From assembly GCF_009909185.1 (NCBI RefSeq), contig NZ_JAAAMV010000002.1, forward strand, positions 372,001-436,000: DNA of 64,000 bases, in the 5' to 3' direction. The DNA is from Paenibacillus glycinis. GTDB taxonomy: Bacteria > Bacillota > Bacilli > Paenibacillales > Paenibacillaceae. Shown here piece after piece: positions 42,181 to 52,571 of the stretch; the stretch's first letter is position 1; each line of letters starts with the position of its first letter. The notes beneath the pieces were generated by a model, which did not search any database, was not told the DNA's origin, and saw only the letters and a program-made list of their open reading frames with translations. Both the position numbers and the translations under genes were made by a program.

Positions 42181-43455
42181 TTAGCCTTCCAGCAGCAAGG
42201 ATTCCGGATCTTCCAGCAGTTCCTTGACGGTCACGAGGAAGCGAACGGCTTCCGAGCCGTCGACGATGCGGTGATCGTACGAGAGCGCGATGTACATCAT
42301 CGGGCGGTTTTCCATCTCCGTCGCGTTGATGGCGACCGGACGGATTTGGATCTTGTGCATGCCCAGAATGCCGACTTGCGGCGCGTTCAGGATCGGCGTG
42401 GAGAGCAAGGAGCCGAAGACGCCGCCGTTCGTGATCGTGAACGTGCCGCCCTGCAGATCGTTCAGTCCCAGCGTGTTCGCGCGCGCTTTGCCCGCCAAAT
42501 CGCCGATTTCCTTCTCGATCTGGGCGAAGCTCAGACGGTCCGCGTCGCGAACGACCGGCACGACGAGGCCTTCTTTCGCGGAGACCGCGATGCCGATGTC
42601 GTAGTATTGCTTCACGAGAATTTCATCGCCTTGGATCTCGGCGTTCAGCAGCGGGAATGCCTTCAGCGCGCCGATGACCGCTTTCGTGAAGAACGACATG
42701 AAGCCGAGGCCGACTTCGTGCTTCTCTTGGAAGGCTTGCTTCCGGCGTTTGCGGACGTCCAGGATGGCCGTCATGTCGACTTCGTTGAACGTCGTCAGCA
42801 TCGCTGCCGTATGCTGCGCTTCCACGAGGCGCTTCGCGATCGTGATGCGGCGGCGGGACATCTTGCGGCGCTCGGCAGGTTTGCCGGGCTCGGCTGCAGG
42901 TGCCGATGCCGCAGGCGCTTGCGGTGCCGGCACAGCTGCAGGCACTGCCGCAGAAACGGCGGTGCCGTGGGCCGCGATGTCTTCTTGGCGGATACGGCCA
43001 AGCGGATCGTTCGACTGCACTTGCGTCAGATCGATGCCGCGTTCTCTGGCCAGCTTGCGCGCGGCAGGCGTAGCGGAGATCGACGCCGCGTCCGCGGACG
43101 CCGGCGCAGCTGCAGGCGTCGATGCCGCCACGGCAGGCTTCTGTTCTTGAACGACAGGAGCAACAGGCTCGGCTGCAGGGGCAGCGCTGGGAGCAGCGGC
43201 CGCAGGAGCGCTCGCCGCAGCCTCGCCGCCGATCACGCCGATCGTTTCGCCGACGGCTACCGTGTCGCCTTCGGCGCGAAGAAGCTGGCCGACGACGCCG
43301 GCCTGCTCCGCGCTGATCTCGATGTTGACCTTGTCTGTTTCAAGCTCGGCCAGGACGTCGCCGACGTTGACGCTGTCGCCGACTTTCACATGCCACTTGG
43401 AAATCGTGCCTTCTACGATCGATTCGCCCATCTCGGGTACTTTGATATCGTTCAT
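42181..43455 (-). CDS. odhB: 2-oxoglutarate dehydrogenase E2, dihydrolipoyl succinyltransferase
   Basis: A 424-residue TCA-cycle E2. The lipoyl domain (residues 1-75) has lipoyl-Lys in [10 protein letters not shown]. An Ala/Pro-rich linker (about 80-125), the E1/E3-binding domain ([17 protein letters not shown]) and the catalytic domain with the active-site motif [11 protein letters not shown] follow. It comes 3 bp after odhA. AAGGAG precedes the ATG. Together the two make succinyl-CoA; the shared E3 is not in the window. Confidence 0.96.
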   Translation of the reverse strand: MNDIKVPEMGESIVEGTISKWHVKVGDSVNVGDVLAELETDKVNIEISAEQAGVVGQLLRAEGDTVAVGETIGVIGGEAAASAPAAAAPSAAPAAEPVAPVVQEQKPAVAASTPAAAPASADAASISATPAARKLARERGIDLTQVQSNDPLGRIRQEDIAAHGTAVSAAVPAAVPAPQAPAASAPAAEPGKPAERRKMSRRRITIAKRLVEAQHTAAMLTTFNEVDMTAILDVRKRRKQAFQEKHEVGLGFMSFFTKAVIGALKAFPLLNAEIQGDEILVKQYYDIGIAVSAKEGLVVPVVRDADRLSFAQIEKEIGDLAGKARANTLGLNDLQGGTFTITNGGVFGSLLSTPILNAPQVGILGMHKIQIRPVAINATEMENRPMMYIALSYDHRIVDGSEAVRFLVTVKELLEDPESLLLEG

Positions 43456-43458
43456 TGC

Positions 43459-46365
43459 CTACTTCTCTCCTTGGCTGTTAGCGTTTAATGTACTGCGGTT
43501 AAGGGCGACCGAAATGATGCGCTGTTGTTCGATGACGTGTACGTTGTGGAAGCCCGTCGCCGTGCTGGAACGTTTCGGCCGGCCGACGTAACGGACCGTC
43601 GTTTTGTCGGATACGCGAGCGCGGATACGAGGCTCGACATAATTCCAAGCGCCCATGTTTTGCGGCTCTTCTTGTACCCAAAGCACTTCTTTGACGTTCG
43701 GGAAGCGCGCGATGATTTGTTCCACGTCGGATTTCGGGAACGGGTAAAGCTGTTCCACGCGCGCGATATGGAGCCAATCCCAAGCATCCGCGGACTCGCC
43801 TTCCTTCAGCTCGAGACCCGCTTCCAGGTCGATGGCCACTTTGCCCGTGCAGAAGATCAAGCGTTCGACTTTGTCCGCTTTCTTGCCGAGGCCCGGCTGT
43901 TCCAGCACCAGCTTGAACGAGCCTTCGGACAGCTCGGACGGCTCGGATGCGACGCTTGCGTTACGGATCAAGCTTTTCGGCGACATCACGATCAGCGGAC
44001 GCGCTTCTTCCGTGTTCAAAATCGCGGCTTGGCGGCGAAGCAGATGGAAATACTGCGATGCCGACGTCATGTTGACGATCGTCAGATTGTCTTCGGCCGC
44101 CAGCTGCAGGTAACGTTCCAGCCTAGCGCTGGAATGCTCCGGTCCATTGCCTTCGTAACCGTGCGGCAGCAGCATGATGAGGCCGGATTGCTGTCTCCAT
44201 TTCACGCGGCTCGCCGTGATGAATTGGTCGACGATGACCTGCGCGCAGTTGGCGAAGTCGCCGTACTGCGCTTCCCAGATCACGAGCGTTTCCGGCGAGA
44301 ACACGTTGTACCCGTATTCGAAGCCGAGCACGGACGCTTCAGCCAGCGGGCTGTTGTGCAGCGCGAAGGAAGCTTTCGCTTGCGGCAGCGTATGCATCGG
44401 AGAGTACGTCGCATTGTTGGTCGGGTCATGCAGCACCAAGTTGCGGAACGCGAACGTCGCGCGTTCCACGTCTTGTCCGCTCAAGCGGATCGGCGTGCCG
44501 TCGGACAATATCGTCGCGAAGGCAAGCGATTCCGCGAGTCCCCAATCGACCTTGCCGCCCTTGTCCAGCGCCCCTGCGCGGCGCGTCAGGATCCGTTCGA
44601 GCTTGTCGTTCACCTTGAAGCCTTCGGGCCACTTCAGCAAATCCGCGTTGATTTCGCGCAGCTTCTTCAGCGAAACGCCCGTCGCGATGTCTTTTTTGCG
44701 GCGTTTGCTGCCGACATCGTCGATTTTTGGCTGTTTATGGTTCTTGTCGTTCCCTTTCACTTCGTCCAGGGCCGCTTGCAGCTTCGCTAGACCGTTCTTG
44801 CGCAAAGCCGCGACCTGCTCCTCCGTCACGAAGCCTTTCTCCTTCAGCTTCTCGGCATAGAGGCGCGCGATCACCGCGTGACTGTTCACTTTCTTGTACA
44901 CGAGCGGTTGCGTCGTTTCCGGGTCGTCCGTTTCATTATGACCATAACGGCGGTAACCGATCAGATCGATCAGGAAATCTTTATGAAACTTTTGGCGGTA
45001 CTCGCAAGCCATGCGGACTGCCGCGATACAAGCTTCCGGGTCGTCCGCGCTGACGTGAACGATCGGGATCTCGTAGCCCTTGGCCAGGTCGCTCGCGTAA
45101 TACGTCGAACGGGAATCCAGGCTGTCCGTCGTGAATCCGAGACGGTTGTTGCCGATGATGTGGATCGTGCCGCCGCTCTCGTAGCCGCGCAGCTTCTTGA
45201 AGTTCAGCGTTTCCGCTACGATGCCCTCGCCCGGAAATGCCGCGTCGCCGTGGATGAGCACGCCTGCCGCGCTGCCGAAGTCCGATACGGGATAACCGGC
45301 CTTGGAACGGTCGTCCTGCGCGGCGCGCGCGAAGCCCGCGACGACCGGATTGACGTATTCCAAGTGGCTCGGGTTGTTGGCCAGCGTAATGCGCGTCTCG
45401 ACCGTCTCGCCTTCCTTCACCGAACGGTGGGCGCCAAGGTGGTATTTCACGTCGCCCGTCCAGCCGGTGTTGATACCGAGGGCGCCTTCGGCCATATCTT
45501 TATTGGCCGAATGGTGGAACTCCGCGAAGATAGCCGCATACGGCTTGCCGAGCACGTGCGTCAGCACGTTCAGGCGCCCGCGGTGGGCCATGCCCATGAG
45601 AATATGCCGTGCGCCGTCATGAGCGACTTCTCTCACGACTTCGTCCAGCATCGGCACCAGCGTATCGATTCCTTCGATGGAAAAGCGTTTTTGGCCGACA
45701 AACGAGCGGTGGATGAACGTTTCGAATTGTTCGACGTCGATCAGGCGCTGCAGGAGCCCGATGCGCTCTTGCGCGGTCATCGGTTTGCTGCTCATGACGA
45801 GCTCGGCTTGACGTCGCAGCCAGAGGCGCTCGTCCTGCTCGTGGATATGGGCGAACTCGAAGCCGAACGACTTCATGTAAACGTCCTTCAAATGTTGGAT
45901 CGCTTGCTTGCCGTTTCCGATCGTTTCCGGCGCTTCTTCCCAAATCAGCGAAGCAGGAATAGCCTCGAGATCCTCGTCAGTCAGCTTGAACGTGGAAGGT
46001 TCGAGCAAGCGAGTGTCCGGAGGCGGCGTCAGGCCGAGCGGATCGTTGTCGGCGGCCAGATGGCCGAACGTGCGGATGTTGCGCACGAGTTTGCCGGCGT
46101 TCACGATTTTTTTCAGATAAGCGGGATCGATCGTCTTGATGCTATTGGAACCGTCCGTCGTTACCTTGAGCGGTGGATTCACGTTCACGCTGCTGCCTGC
46201 CGATACGGAAGGCGGCGGTCCCCACTTCTCAAATAATTCCTTCACGGCGGGATCTACGTCGTTCGGGTTGCGCAAAAAGCGCTCGTACATTTCTTCGATG
46301 TACCCTAGGTTCGGACCGTAATAGAGCTCCCAAGGCGACTTGCGGTCAATACTGTCTGCTGTCAT
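43459..46365 (-). CDS. odhA: 2-oxoglutarate dehydrogenase E1
   Basis: A 968-residue thiamine diphosphate-dependent 2-oxoglutarate decarboxylase. The N-terminal [20 protein letters not shown] is the E2-binding helix. The ThDP site is visible in [23 protein letters not shown] and the [12 protein letters not shown] block; [24 protein letters not shown] is the second active-site half. The length matches Bacillus OdhA (about 940). Its ribosome binding site, GGAGG, and start lie inside the 3' end of a small upstream gene. Confidence 0.97.
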   Translation of the reverse strand: [968 protein letters not shown]

Positions 46366-46510
46366 TAACGGCTACCTCCATCAATAGTTGTACAACGGGC
46401 GCGTATAATGCCTTCTTGTTCCAATAACCCGTTATAACGTTCATCCATATATGATACCAGAAGTAAATGGGAGGAACAAATAATGTGACAAATGTCCTCA
46501 TAATCTTCAT
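46346..46510 (-). CDS. Small membrane protein overlapping the odhA start
   Basis: A 54-residue open frame starting MKIMRTFVTLFVPPIYFWYH, with a hydrophobic N-terminal helix. It has a near-perfect ribosome binding site, AAGGAGGT, 7 nt before the ATG, and its last six codons overlap the odhA start. Such a layout suggests translational coupling or a leader-peptide role. No homologue is recognised, and the calling rests on the ribosome binding site and overlap. Confidence 0.5.
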   Translation of the reverse strand: MKIMRTFVTLFVPPIYFWYHIWMNVITGYWNKKALYAPVVQLLMEVAVNDSRQY

Positions 46511-46551
46511 ATTTGCGACCTCCTTCATTCGACAGCGCTGGCAGATTCCGT

Positions 46552-46596
46552 AAAAAAGGCTGTCCGCATCCAATTTTCGGATGCACGGACAGCCTT
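46552..46596 (-). terminator. Terminator of the bdbD-bdbC operon
   Basis: A long stem, AAGGCTGTCCG / CGGACAGCCTT, with an inner GCATCC/GGATGC pairing, then TTTTTT on the minus strand. It lies 19 bp past the bdbC stop. Confidence 0.9.
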
Positions 46597-46614
46597 ATCG
46601 TTAACCGATCGCGA

Positions 46615-47094
46615 TCAGGAAAGCGCGCGAACCGGCTCTTCTTCCTCGTCGTCCGTCTCGTCCTTCTTCGCGCCATTGATCAACAAGGCGGTGATCAGGA
46701 TAAACGCGATGAGCGCCAGGAACGGAATGGTGACGTATCCGCCGAACCAATCCAGGTAATCCTCGCTGCACGGTACGCCTACCGTGCATGGGAGAACGCG
46801 GGCCAAGGCCGGAATTTGCTGCTCCAAATAATGGTACAACGATATGCAGCCTCCGACGATGGACAGCGGCAGCACGTAGCGGATGATTTTGCGATCCTGG
46901 TTGTAGCAGGCGATGCCGAGCAGAATGACGATGGGATACATGAAGATCCGTTGATACCAGCATAGGTTGCAAGGAATGAATTTCATGATTTCGCTTAAGT
47001 ACAGACTGCTTCCGACCGCGACGATCGATACGACCCAGGCGAAATAAAGGGCGTACCGGCTAAAGAAGGCCAGGAACGGCGACTTCGGCGTCAT
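46615..47094 (-). CDS. bdbC: DsbB-family thiol-disulfide oxidoreductase
   Basis: A 159-residue membrane protein with four helices, which reoxidises BdbD with quinone. The redox pair is visible as PCNLCWYQR after helix 2, with a second Cys pair in LPCTVGVPCSEDY. The tail is acidic and cytoplasmic. The ATG overlaps the stop of the bdbD gene (ATGA). Confidence 0.93.
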   Translation of the reverse strand: MTPKSPFLAFFSRYALYFAWVVSIVAVGSSLYLSEIMKFIPCNLCWYQRIFMYPIVILLGIACYNQDRKIIRYVLPLSIVGGCISLYHYLEQQIPALARVLPCTVGVPCSEDYLDWFGGYVTIPFLALIAFILITALLINGAKKDETDDEEEEPVRALS

Positions 47095-47816
47095 TCGGAT
47101 TTACCTGCCGCGAGGGCATCCTCGATCGCCGCTTTGATCGCGCCGTAATCGGCGAATTGACCGGTGAACATCTTGCCGTTGATGAACAGCGTCGGCGTCG
47201 ATTGGACGTTCGCTTTTTGCGCGTCGGCGTTGCTCTTGGTGACTTCCTTTTCATACGTTTTCCCGTCGATGTCTTTCTTCAACAGGTCGTAGTCGATCCC
47301 GACATTGTTGTCTTTCGCCAGTTTCACGAGATAATCCGGCGTTGCCCACAACGTTTTCTCGTCGGGTTGATTCTTGTAAAGGGCGTCGTAGTATTTCCAG
47401 AACGCGTCGTTATTCTGATGGAAGACGGAATGGGCGGCAGACGCGGCGGTCAGGGAATCGGGTCCGATAAACGCGAAATCCTTGAAGTACAACGCCACTT
47501 TTCCGGTGTCGATATACTCCTTCTCCAGCACCGGCTTCACCTGTTGGCTGAAAATCTGGCAGGACGGGCACTTGTAATCGCCGAACTCTACGATTTTGAC
47601 GGGCGCGTCGGCCTTGCCGAGGACGGGAAGATTCGCGTAATCGAAATCGGTCGGGTTCGACCGCGGCGTGAAGACGAGTGCCGCGACAATGCCGAGCACG
47701 ACGACGATGGCGGTCCCCCATATCAGCTTTCTCATCGTTTTGCGCTGCTTCTCCTGCCTTTCCAGCTCGGCTTTCCGCTGGCTCTTGTACGCCGTTTTCT
47801 TGATCGGTTGCGTCAT
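47091..47816 (-). CDS. bdbD: DsbA-family thiol-disulfide oxidoreductase
   Basis: A 241-residue extracytoplasmic thioredoxin-fold oxidase. It is anchored by an N-terminal helix (residues 31-49) after a basic cytoplasmic stretch. The active site CPSC is in EFGDYKCPSCQIF, and the cis-Pro in VQSTPTLFINGK. It is paired with overlapping bdbC. Together they form disulfides in secreted proteins. Confidence 0.93.
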   Translation of the reverse strand: MTQPIKKTAYKSQRKAELERQEKQRKTMRKLIWGTAIVVVLGIVAALVFTPRSNPTDFDYANLPVLGKADAPVKIVEFGDYKCPSCQIFSQQVKPVLEKEYIDTGKVALYFKDFAFIGPDSLTAASAAHSVFHQNNDAFWKYYDALYKNQPDEKTLWATPDYLVKLAKDNNVGIDYDLLKKDIDGKTYEKEVTKSNADAQKANVQSTPTLFINGKMFTGQFADYGAIKAAIEDALAAGKSE

Positions 47817-47874
47817 CTATTTCCCTTCCTTTTCTATCAGTCTACTCAAATTGTAAGAGCCGTGCCAGTAGATG

Positions 47875-49830
47875 TCAATTCGGGGACGGCAGCAGTTCGT
47901 CGGCCGGCACGCCCTGCGGAAGAACGCCCTTGATCCGGTCCATGATTTCCCCGTCCGCGAGCTCGCGCCCGAAGATCGTCACGATCCCTTCGTCGTCGCG
48001 CTTGCGGATGAGACGGCCCAGTCCTTGACGCAACCGAAGGAGCATATGGGGCATGTCCACTTGCCGGAACGGATCGTCCGCCTCCCGGCGCTTGGCGGTA
48101 AAGACCGGATCGCCCGGAGGGAACGGCAGCGACCACATCAGCACGTGCGACAGCGACGGGCCGGGAATATCCAGTCCCTCCCATAACGTAACGGCGCATA
48201 GAACGCTGGCCTCGTCGTTCTGGAAGGACGCGATCAGATGACTGATCTCGGCCGTGCCTTCGAACAGGAAACGGAACTCCGCATAGCCCGGAATGTCCGC
48301 GATGTCGTCCCGGAAGCGCCGCAGCTCCTCCATGGACGGGAACAACAGGAGCGCCTTGCCCGCGGATTGTCTCAGGCGGTCGAGCGTCAGCCGCAGCTTC
48401 GCGTCCGGGTCGGACTCGCTCGAGAACGCGACCGACATCCGTTCCTCGTATTCGTAAGGCGACGCCACGGAGAAGGACAGCGCGTCGTCGATGCCGAGGC
48501 TGTCGGCGATGTAGCGGAACGAACCTTCGACCGACAGCGTCGCGGAAGAGAAGACGACCGGCATGCGCTGGGAGAAGACGCGCTCCTTCAGGACTTCCTT
48601 CACGAGCTTCGGCATGATGACGAGCGAGGTGCCGTCGCGGTCTTGCTCCACCCACGAGATCAGGCCTTCGGGCTGCTTGAACAACCGCAGCGCCAGCTGG
48701 ATCATCTCGATATGCTCCTCCACGATCGTCAGCTGATACGCGTCGATCGTGAACATGCCGCTCTCGAAGACGAGCTCTTCCTCGATCGCGGACAGAAGAA
48801 GGCCGAACCGGTCCACCTCGCGCAGGAACGCTTTCGTGAGCGGCGCTTCCCGGCGGTCGGATGCTTCGACGGCGATGCTGCCGGCATCGAGCAGGGCGAA
48901 CAGCTTCTCGCTCTGCTCGATGGCTTCTTCGATGGCCACGGCCAGCGTTTCCCGAATCTCGCCCTGCAGGAGGCGCGTAACGATGGACTCGAACACGCCG
49001 TGCTTCAGCTTGTAGGTCAATGCGCTTTGGGCGGCCGTCTCCAGCAGATGGCCTTCGTCGAAGACGACCGAGCTGTGCTCGGGCAGCAGCGGCAGCTGGC
49101 CTTCCCGCTTGCGCGCCTCGTACGTCCACACATGCTCCATATAGAAATCATGCGAGCAGATGATGATATCCGCCGCCTTGCGGTAATGCTCGCGCGATAG
49201 CGTCTGCCCGCAGCGGTGGCGCCTGCTGCAGACGAGGCAATCCTGGAACACGTCCCAGGAGATGGCATTCCACTGCTCGTCCGTCAGATTCGGGTAGTCT
49301 TTGCGATTGCCGTAGGGGTGAAACGCCTGCATCGTGCCCGGATTGTTCACGAAATCCGGCAGCGACGCATGCACGTCGCCGAACGCCTCCAGGTTGTCCA
49401 AGCCGCCCCGCGCATCGTCCAGCTTGTTCAAGCAGATGTACTGGTCCATCGATTTGCCCAATCTGGCATCGATCGTCAGGTCCAGATAGCGGGCAAGCTT
49501 CGCGATGTCGCCCTCCGGCTTCACCAGCTGCTCGATCAGCGATTCGTCCGCGCAGGCGATAATCGCGGGCTTGCGCGTGTAACGGGCGTAGTTGATGGCA
49601 TACAGCAAATAGACGAACGTCTTGCCCGTGCCGACGCCGGCTTCGGCGAAAATCGTTCGTTTCTCGTTATACGCGCGCTCCAGCTGGAACGCCATGAAGA
49701 TCTGCTCGTCGCGCAGCTCGAAGCCGGCTTCGGGCAGCCGTTCATAGAAAACATCCGCGATCCAGTCGCTTGCCTGCTGGATGAACGGCACTTTCGGATC
49801 GAATTCAAAAGGATACTTATTCAACGTCAT
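47875..49830 (-). CDS. DinG/YoaA-type ATP-dependent DNA helicase
   Basis: A 651-residue XPD-like superfamily 2 helicase. Walker A is AEAGVGTGKT, the DEAH-type box is VVFDEGHLLE, and motif VI is in LRQGLGRLIRKR. Cys of a likely Fe-S domain can be seen in QYICLNK, QDCLVCSRRHRCGQ. It lacks the N-terminal exonuclease of Bacillus DinG. The ATG at 49830 follows GGAGG at 5 nt; a TTG twelve bases earlier is inside the ribosome binding site. Confidence 0.88.
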   Translation of the reverse strand: MTLNKYPFEFDPKVPFIQQASDWIADVFYERLPEAGFELRDEQIFMAFQLERAYNEKRTIFAEAGVGTGKTFVYLLYAINYARYTRKPAIIACADESLIEQLVKPEGDIAKLARYLDLTIDARLGKSMDQYICLNKLDDARGGLDNLEAFGDVHASLPDFVNNPGTMQAFHPYGNRKDYPNLTDEQWNAISWDVFQDCLVCSRRHRCGQTLSREHYRKAADIIICSHDFYMEHVWTYEARKREGQLPLLPEHSSVVFDEGHLLETAAQSALTYKLKHGVFESIVTRLLQGEIRETLAVAIEEAIEQSEKLFALLDAGSIAVEASDRREAPLTKAFLREVDRFGLLLSAIEEELVFESGMFTIDAYQLTIVEEHIEMIQLALRLFKQPEGLISWVEQDRDGTSLVIMPKLVKEVLKERVFSQRMPVVFSSATLSVEGSFRYIADSLGIDDALSFSVASPYEYEERMSVAFSSESDPDAKLRLTLDRLRQSAGKALLLFPSMEELRRFRDDIADIPGYAEFRFLFEGTAEISHLIASFQNDEASVLCAVTLWEGLDIPGPSLSHVLMWSLPFPPGDPVFTAKRREADDPFRQVDMPHMLLRLRQGLGRLIRKRDDEGIVTIFGRELADGEIMDRIKGVLPQGVPADELLPSPN

Positions 49831-49870
49831 GACAGCCTCCAATCAAGCCTCTATCATAGCATGCCGGCAC

Positions 49871-49902
49871 AAGAAAAGGCTAACCCGAAATACGGATTAG
49901 CC
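49871..49902 (-). terminator. Terminator of copZ
   Basis: GGCTAATCCG / CGGGTTAGCC stem (one G-U) with a 5-nt loop, followed on the minus strand by TTTTCTTG. It lies 37 bp past the copZ stop. Confidence 0.85.
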
Positions 49903-49939
49903 ATGGCGCCGGCAGCGTATTCGATCGCCGCAGCGGTTA

Positions 49940-50140
49940 TTAGGAAACGACGTCGAAGCCTTGGTCTTCGATCGTCGATTTGATTTGGGCCATCGTGATC
50001 GCTTTCTCTTCGAAGTCGACCGTCACGCGGTTGCCCGGAAGATCGACCTTGGCGGATACGCCCTTCTTCTTCAGCGCGCCTTCGATGCTGTTCACGCAGT
50101 GCTGGCACGACATGCCTTTGACTTCAATAACGCTTGTCAT
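49940..50140 (-). CDS. copZ: Copper chaperone
   Basis: A 66-residue heavy-metal-associated domain protein with the Cu(I) site GMSCQHCVNS near residue 11. It passes copper to CopA, whose gene ends 39 bp upstream. The start at ATG 50140 has GGGGAG 9 nt away; an ATG nine bases earlier touches the ribosome binding site. Confidence 0.94.
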   Translation of the reverse strand: MTSVIEVKGMSCQHCVNSIEGALKKKGVSAKVDLPGNRVTVDFEEKAITMAQIKSTIEDQGFDVVS

Positions 50141-50179
50141 TCGGATCATCTCCCCGATTGGAATTGGTGTGGCTGCTCG

Positions 50180-52438
50180 TCACGAACGAGCACGGTAACG
50201 CTGCAGGCGCAGCGCGCTTAATACGACCGAGACGGAGCTAAGCGCCATCGCGGCTCCGGCAACCCACGGCGCGAGGAGCCCCGCGGCGGCGATCGGAATG
50301 CCGATCGCGTTGTAGGCGAGCGCCCAGAACAGGTTCTGCTTGATGTTGGACATCGTCTTGCGGCTGATGGCCATCGCTTCGGCGATGCCGCCCAGATCGC
50401 CGCGCATGAGCGTGATATCCGCGGTCTCCATGGCGATATCGGTGCCGGTCCCCATGGCGATGCCGATGTCGGCGGCCGCAAGCGCCGGCGCGTCGTTGAT
50501 GCCGTCTCCGACCATCGCGACTTTCCGCCCCGCCGCCTGCAGCTTCCTGACCTCGAGCGCTTTGCCTTCCGGCAGCACTTCGGCCATGGTATGCTCGATG
50601 CCGGCTTGCCGGGCCACGGCCAGCGCGGTCGCAGGATTATCCCCTGTTACCATCATAACCTGCAAGCCGAGCGCCTTCAATGCCGCGACCGCCGAACGCG
50701 AGGTCGGCTTGATCGTGTCCGCGACGGCGAGGAGCGCCGCGAAACGGCCGTTGACCGCCGCGAGCATGACCGTCTTGGCGTTCTCCTCGAGCGCCGCGAA
50801 CCGCTGCAGTCGTTCGCCATCGAGGGCAACGCCCCGCTCCGTCAGAAACCGCCGCGTTCCGATGAGCAAGGTCTGCCCCTCGACGACGGCTTCGATGCCG
50901 AACCCCGGAACGGCCGAGAAACGCTGCGGCATGGCGGCCGGCGCCGTGCCCCGTTCGCGCAGCCCGGCGACGATCGCTTCGGCCAGCGGATGCTCGGAGC
51001 TGCTCTCCGCCGCCATGATCCAGCCGAGCAGCCGGCCGGCGTCGGGATTCGTTTGGAAAGCAGCATCGGAATTGGATAGCACGCGCGATTCGAACGTCGG
51101 ATCGATCTCCACGTCGGTCAGGCGCGGTTTGCCTTCCGTCACCGTGCCCGTCTTGTCGAGCACGACGACATCGACGGCATGCGCCCGTTCCAGATGCTCG
51201 CCGCCCTTGAACAGGATGCCGAGCTCCGCCGCCCGGCCGGAGCCGGCCATGATCGAGGTCGGCGTCGCCAAGCCCAGCGCGCAAGGACAGGCGATGACCA
51301 GCACCGCGATGCCCGTGCGAAGGGCATCCGGAAAATCGCCGGGGCTGAACGCGAAGTACCAGAGCAGGAACGTCGCCGCCGCCAAACCGATGACGATCGG
51401 AACGAAGATGCCCGATATGACGTCCGCGATTCGCTGGATCGGCGCCTTCGAGCCCTGCGCCTCTTCGACGACGCGGATGATCTGCGCCAGGACGGAATCC
51501 CGTCCGACCTTGACGGCGCGAATCGTCAGCGCGCCCCGCCCGTTCATCGTGGCGCCGATCACTCGGTCGTCCTCGCTCTTCTCGACGGGCAAGCTTTCTC
51601 CCGTCAGCATGGATTCGTCGACGGAGGAGCTGCCGCCGATCACGGTCCCGTCCACGGGAATTTTCTCGCCCGGTTTCACGAGCACGACGTCGCCGACCAA
51701 CACCTCTTCGAGGGGCAGCTTCAGCTCCCGTTCCCCGCGAACGACCGTGGCATCCTTGGCCTGCAAGCCCGCCAAGGCGCCGATCGCCTGCGAGGTGCGG
51801 CCCTTCGCGAGCGACTCCAGCAGCTTGCCGAGCAGCAGGAAGCTGATCAGCAACGCGCTCGTTTCATAATACAGTTCCAACCTATGCATGCCGTTTCCGA
51901 TGGATGCCACCGTTTCGTAGAGGCTGTAGAAATACGCGGCCGAAGTGCCCATCGCGACCAGCACGTCCATGTTGGCGCTTCGGCTGCGCAGCGCCTTGTA
52001 GGCGCCGACGTAGAACGGGCCGCCGATCCAGAACTGCACCGGGGTCGCGAACGCAAGCTGCACCCAAGGATTCATCAGCCATTCCGGGAGCGTCAGGAAG
52101 GACAGAAACGCGAAATGGCTGACCATGGCAACCAGCAGCGGGACCGACAACGCGGCGGATATATAGAAACGCAAGCGCAGCCGCCGCAGCTCGGCGGATT
52201 TTCCGGGACGGACGGACTCCTGCCGAACCTCCGCCTTGTAACCGAGCGTGTCGATCCGGTCCATAAACGCGCCCGGACCGGTCAGGTCCACGTCGTACTC
52301 GACGCGGGCGGTCTCCATCGTCAGATTGACGGCTGCGTTCGCGACGCCTTCCATGCGGCTAAGCCCCTTCTCGATCCGGGATGCGCAAGCGGCGCAAGTC
52401 ATGCCGGTGATCTGAAGGGTCGTGGTTTGTTTCGTCAT
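50180..52438 (-). CDS. copA: Copper-exporting P-type ATPase
   Basis: A 752-residue P1B-ATPase. One N-terminal metal-binding domain carries GMTCAACAS; Bacillus CopA usually has two. The transmembrane metal motif is CPC in [13 protein letters not shown], the phosphorylated Asp is in DKTGTVTEG, the HP motif in [10 protein letters not shown], and the hinge is [11 protein letters not shown]. It exports Cu(I). Two CsoR-type boxes stand just upstream. Confidence 0.96.
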   Translation of the reverse strand: MTKQTTTLQITGMTCAACASRIEKGLSRMEGVANAAVNLTMETARVEYDVDLTGPGAFMDRIDTLGYKAEVRQESVRPGKSAELRRLRLRFYISAALSVPLLVAMVSHFAFLSFLTLPEWLMNPWVQLAFATPVQFWIGGPFYVGAYKALRSRSANMDVLVAMGTSAAYFYSLYETVASIGNGMHRLELYYETSALLISFLLLGKLLESLAKGRTSQAIGALAGLQAKDATVVRGERELKLPLEEVLVGDVVLVKPGEKIPVDGTVIGGSSSVDESMLTGESLPVEKSEDDRVIGATMNGRGALTIRAVKVGRDSVLAQIIRVVEEAQGSKAPIQRIADVISGIFVPIVIGLAAATFLLWYFAFSPGDFPDALRTGIAVLVIACPCALGLATPTSIMAGSGRAAELGILFKGGEHLERAHAVDVVVLDKTGTVTEGKPRLTDVEIDPTFESRVLSNSDAAFQTNPDAGRLLGWIMAAESSSEHPLAEAIVAGLRERGTAPAAMPQRFSAVPGFGIEAVVEGQTLLIGTRRFLTERGVALDGERLQRFAALEENAKTVMLAAVNGRFAALLAVADTIKPTSRSAVAALKALGLQVMMVTGDNPATALAVARQAGIEHTMAEVLPEGKALEVRKLQAAGRKVAMVGDGINDAPALAAADIGIAMGTGTDIAMETADITLMRGDLGGIAEAMAISRKTMSNIKQNLFWALAYNAIGIPIAAAGLLAPWVAGAAMALSSVSVVLSALRLQRYRARS

Positions 52439-52464
52439 CTGCCTCTGCTCCTATCTCCGCCATA

Positions 52465-52518
52465 TACCTCCACGGGGTATCTCTTCCAAAATCATCATAA
52501 CATACCCCATAGGGGTAT
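52465..52518. promoter_or_regulatory. Two CsoR-type operators in front of copA
   Basis: ATACCCCATAGGGGTAT (52502-52518) is a perfect CsoR-type palindrome. ATACCTCCACGGGGTAT (52465-52481) is a second, imperfect copy 37 bp closer to copA. Copper would release CsoR and derepress copA-copZ. Confidence 0.85.
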
Positions 52519-52528
52519 CGCAAGAGAT

Positions 52529-52560
52529 AAAAAAAAGACCTCGCAGCATGATTTCGCTGC
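52529..52560 (-). terminator. Terminator of csoR
   Basis: GCAGC / GCTGC stem with an 8-nt loop, followed on the minus strand by a long T run (8 T) after GAGGTC. The stem is short, but the T tract and position 12 bp past the csoR stop support it. Confidence 0.6.
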
Positions 52561-52571
52561 CGGCCGCCTCG

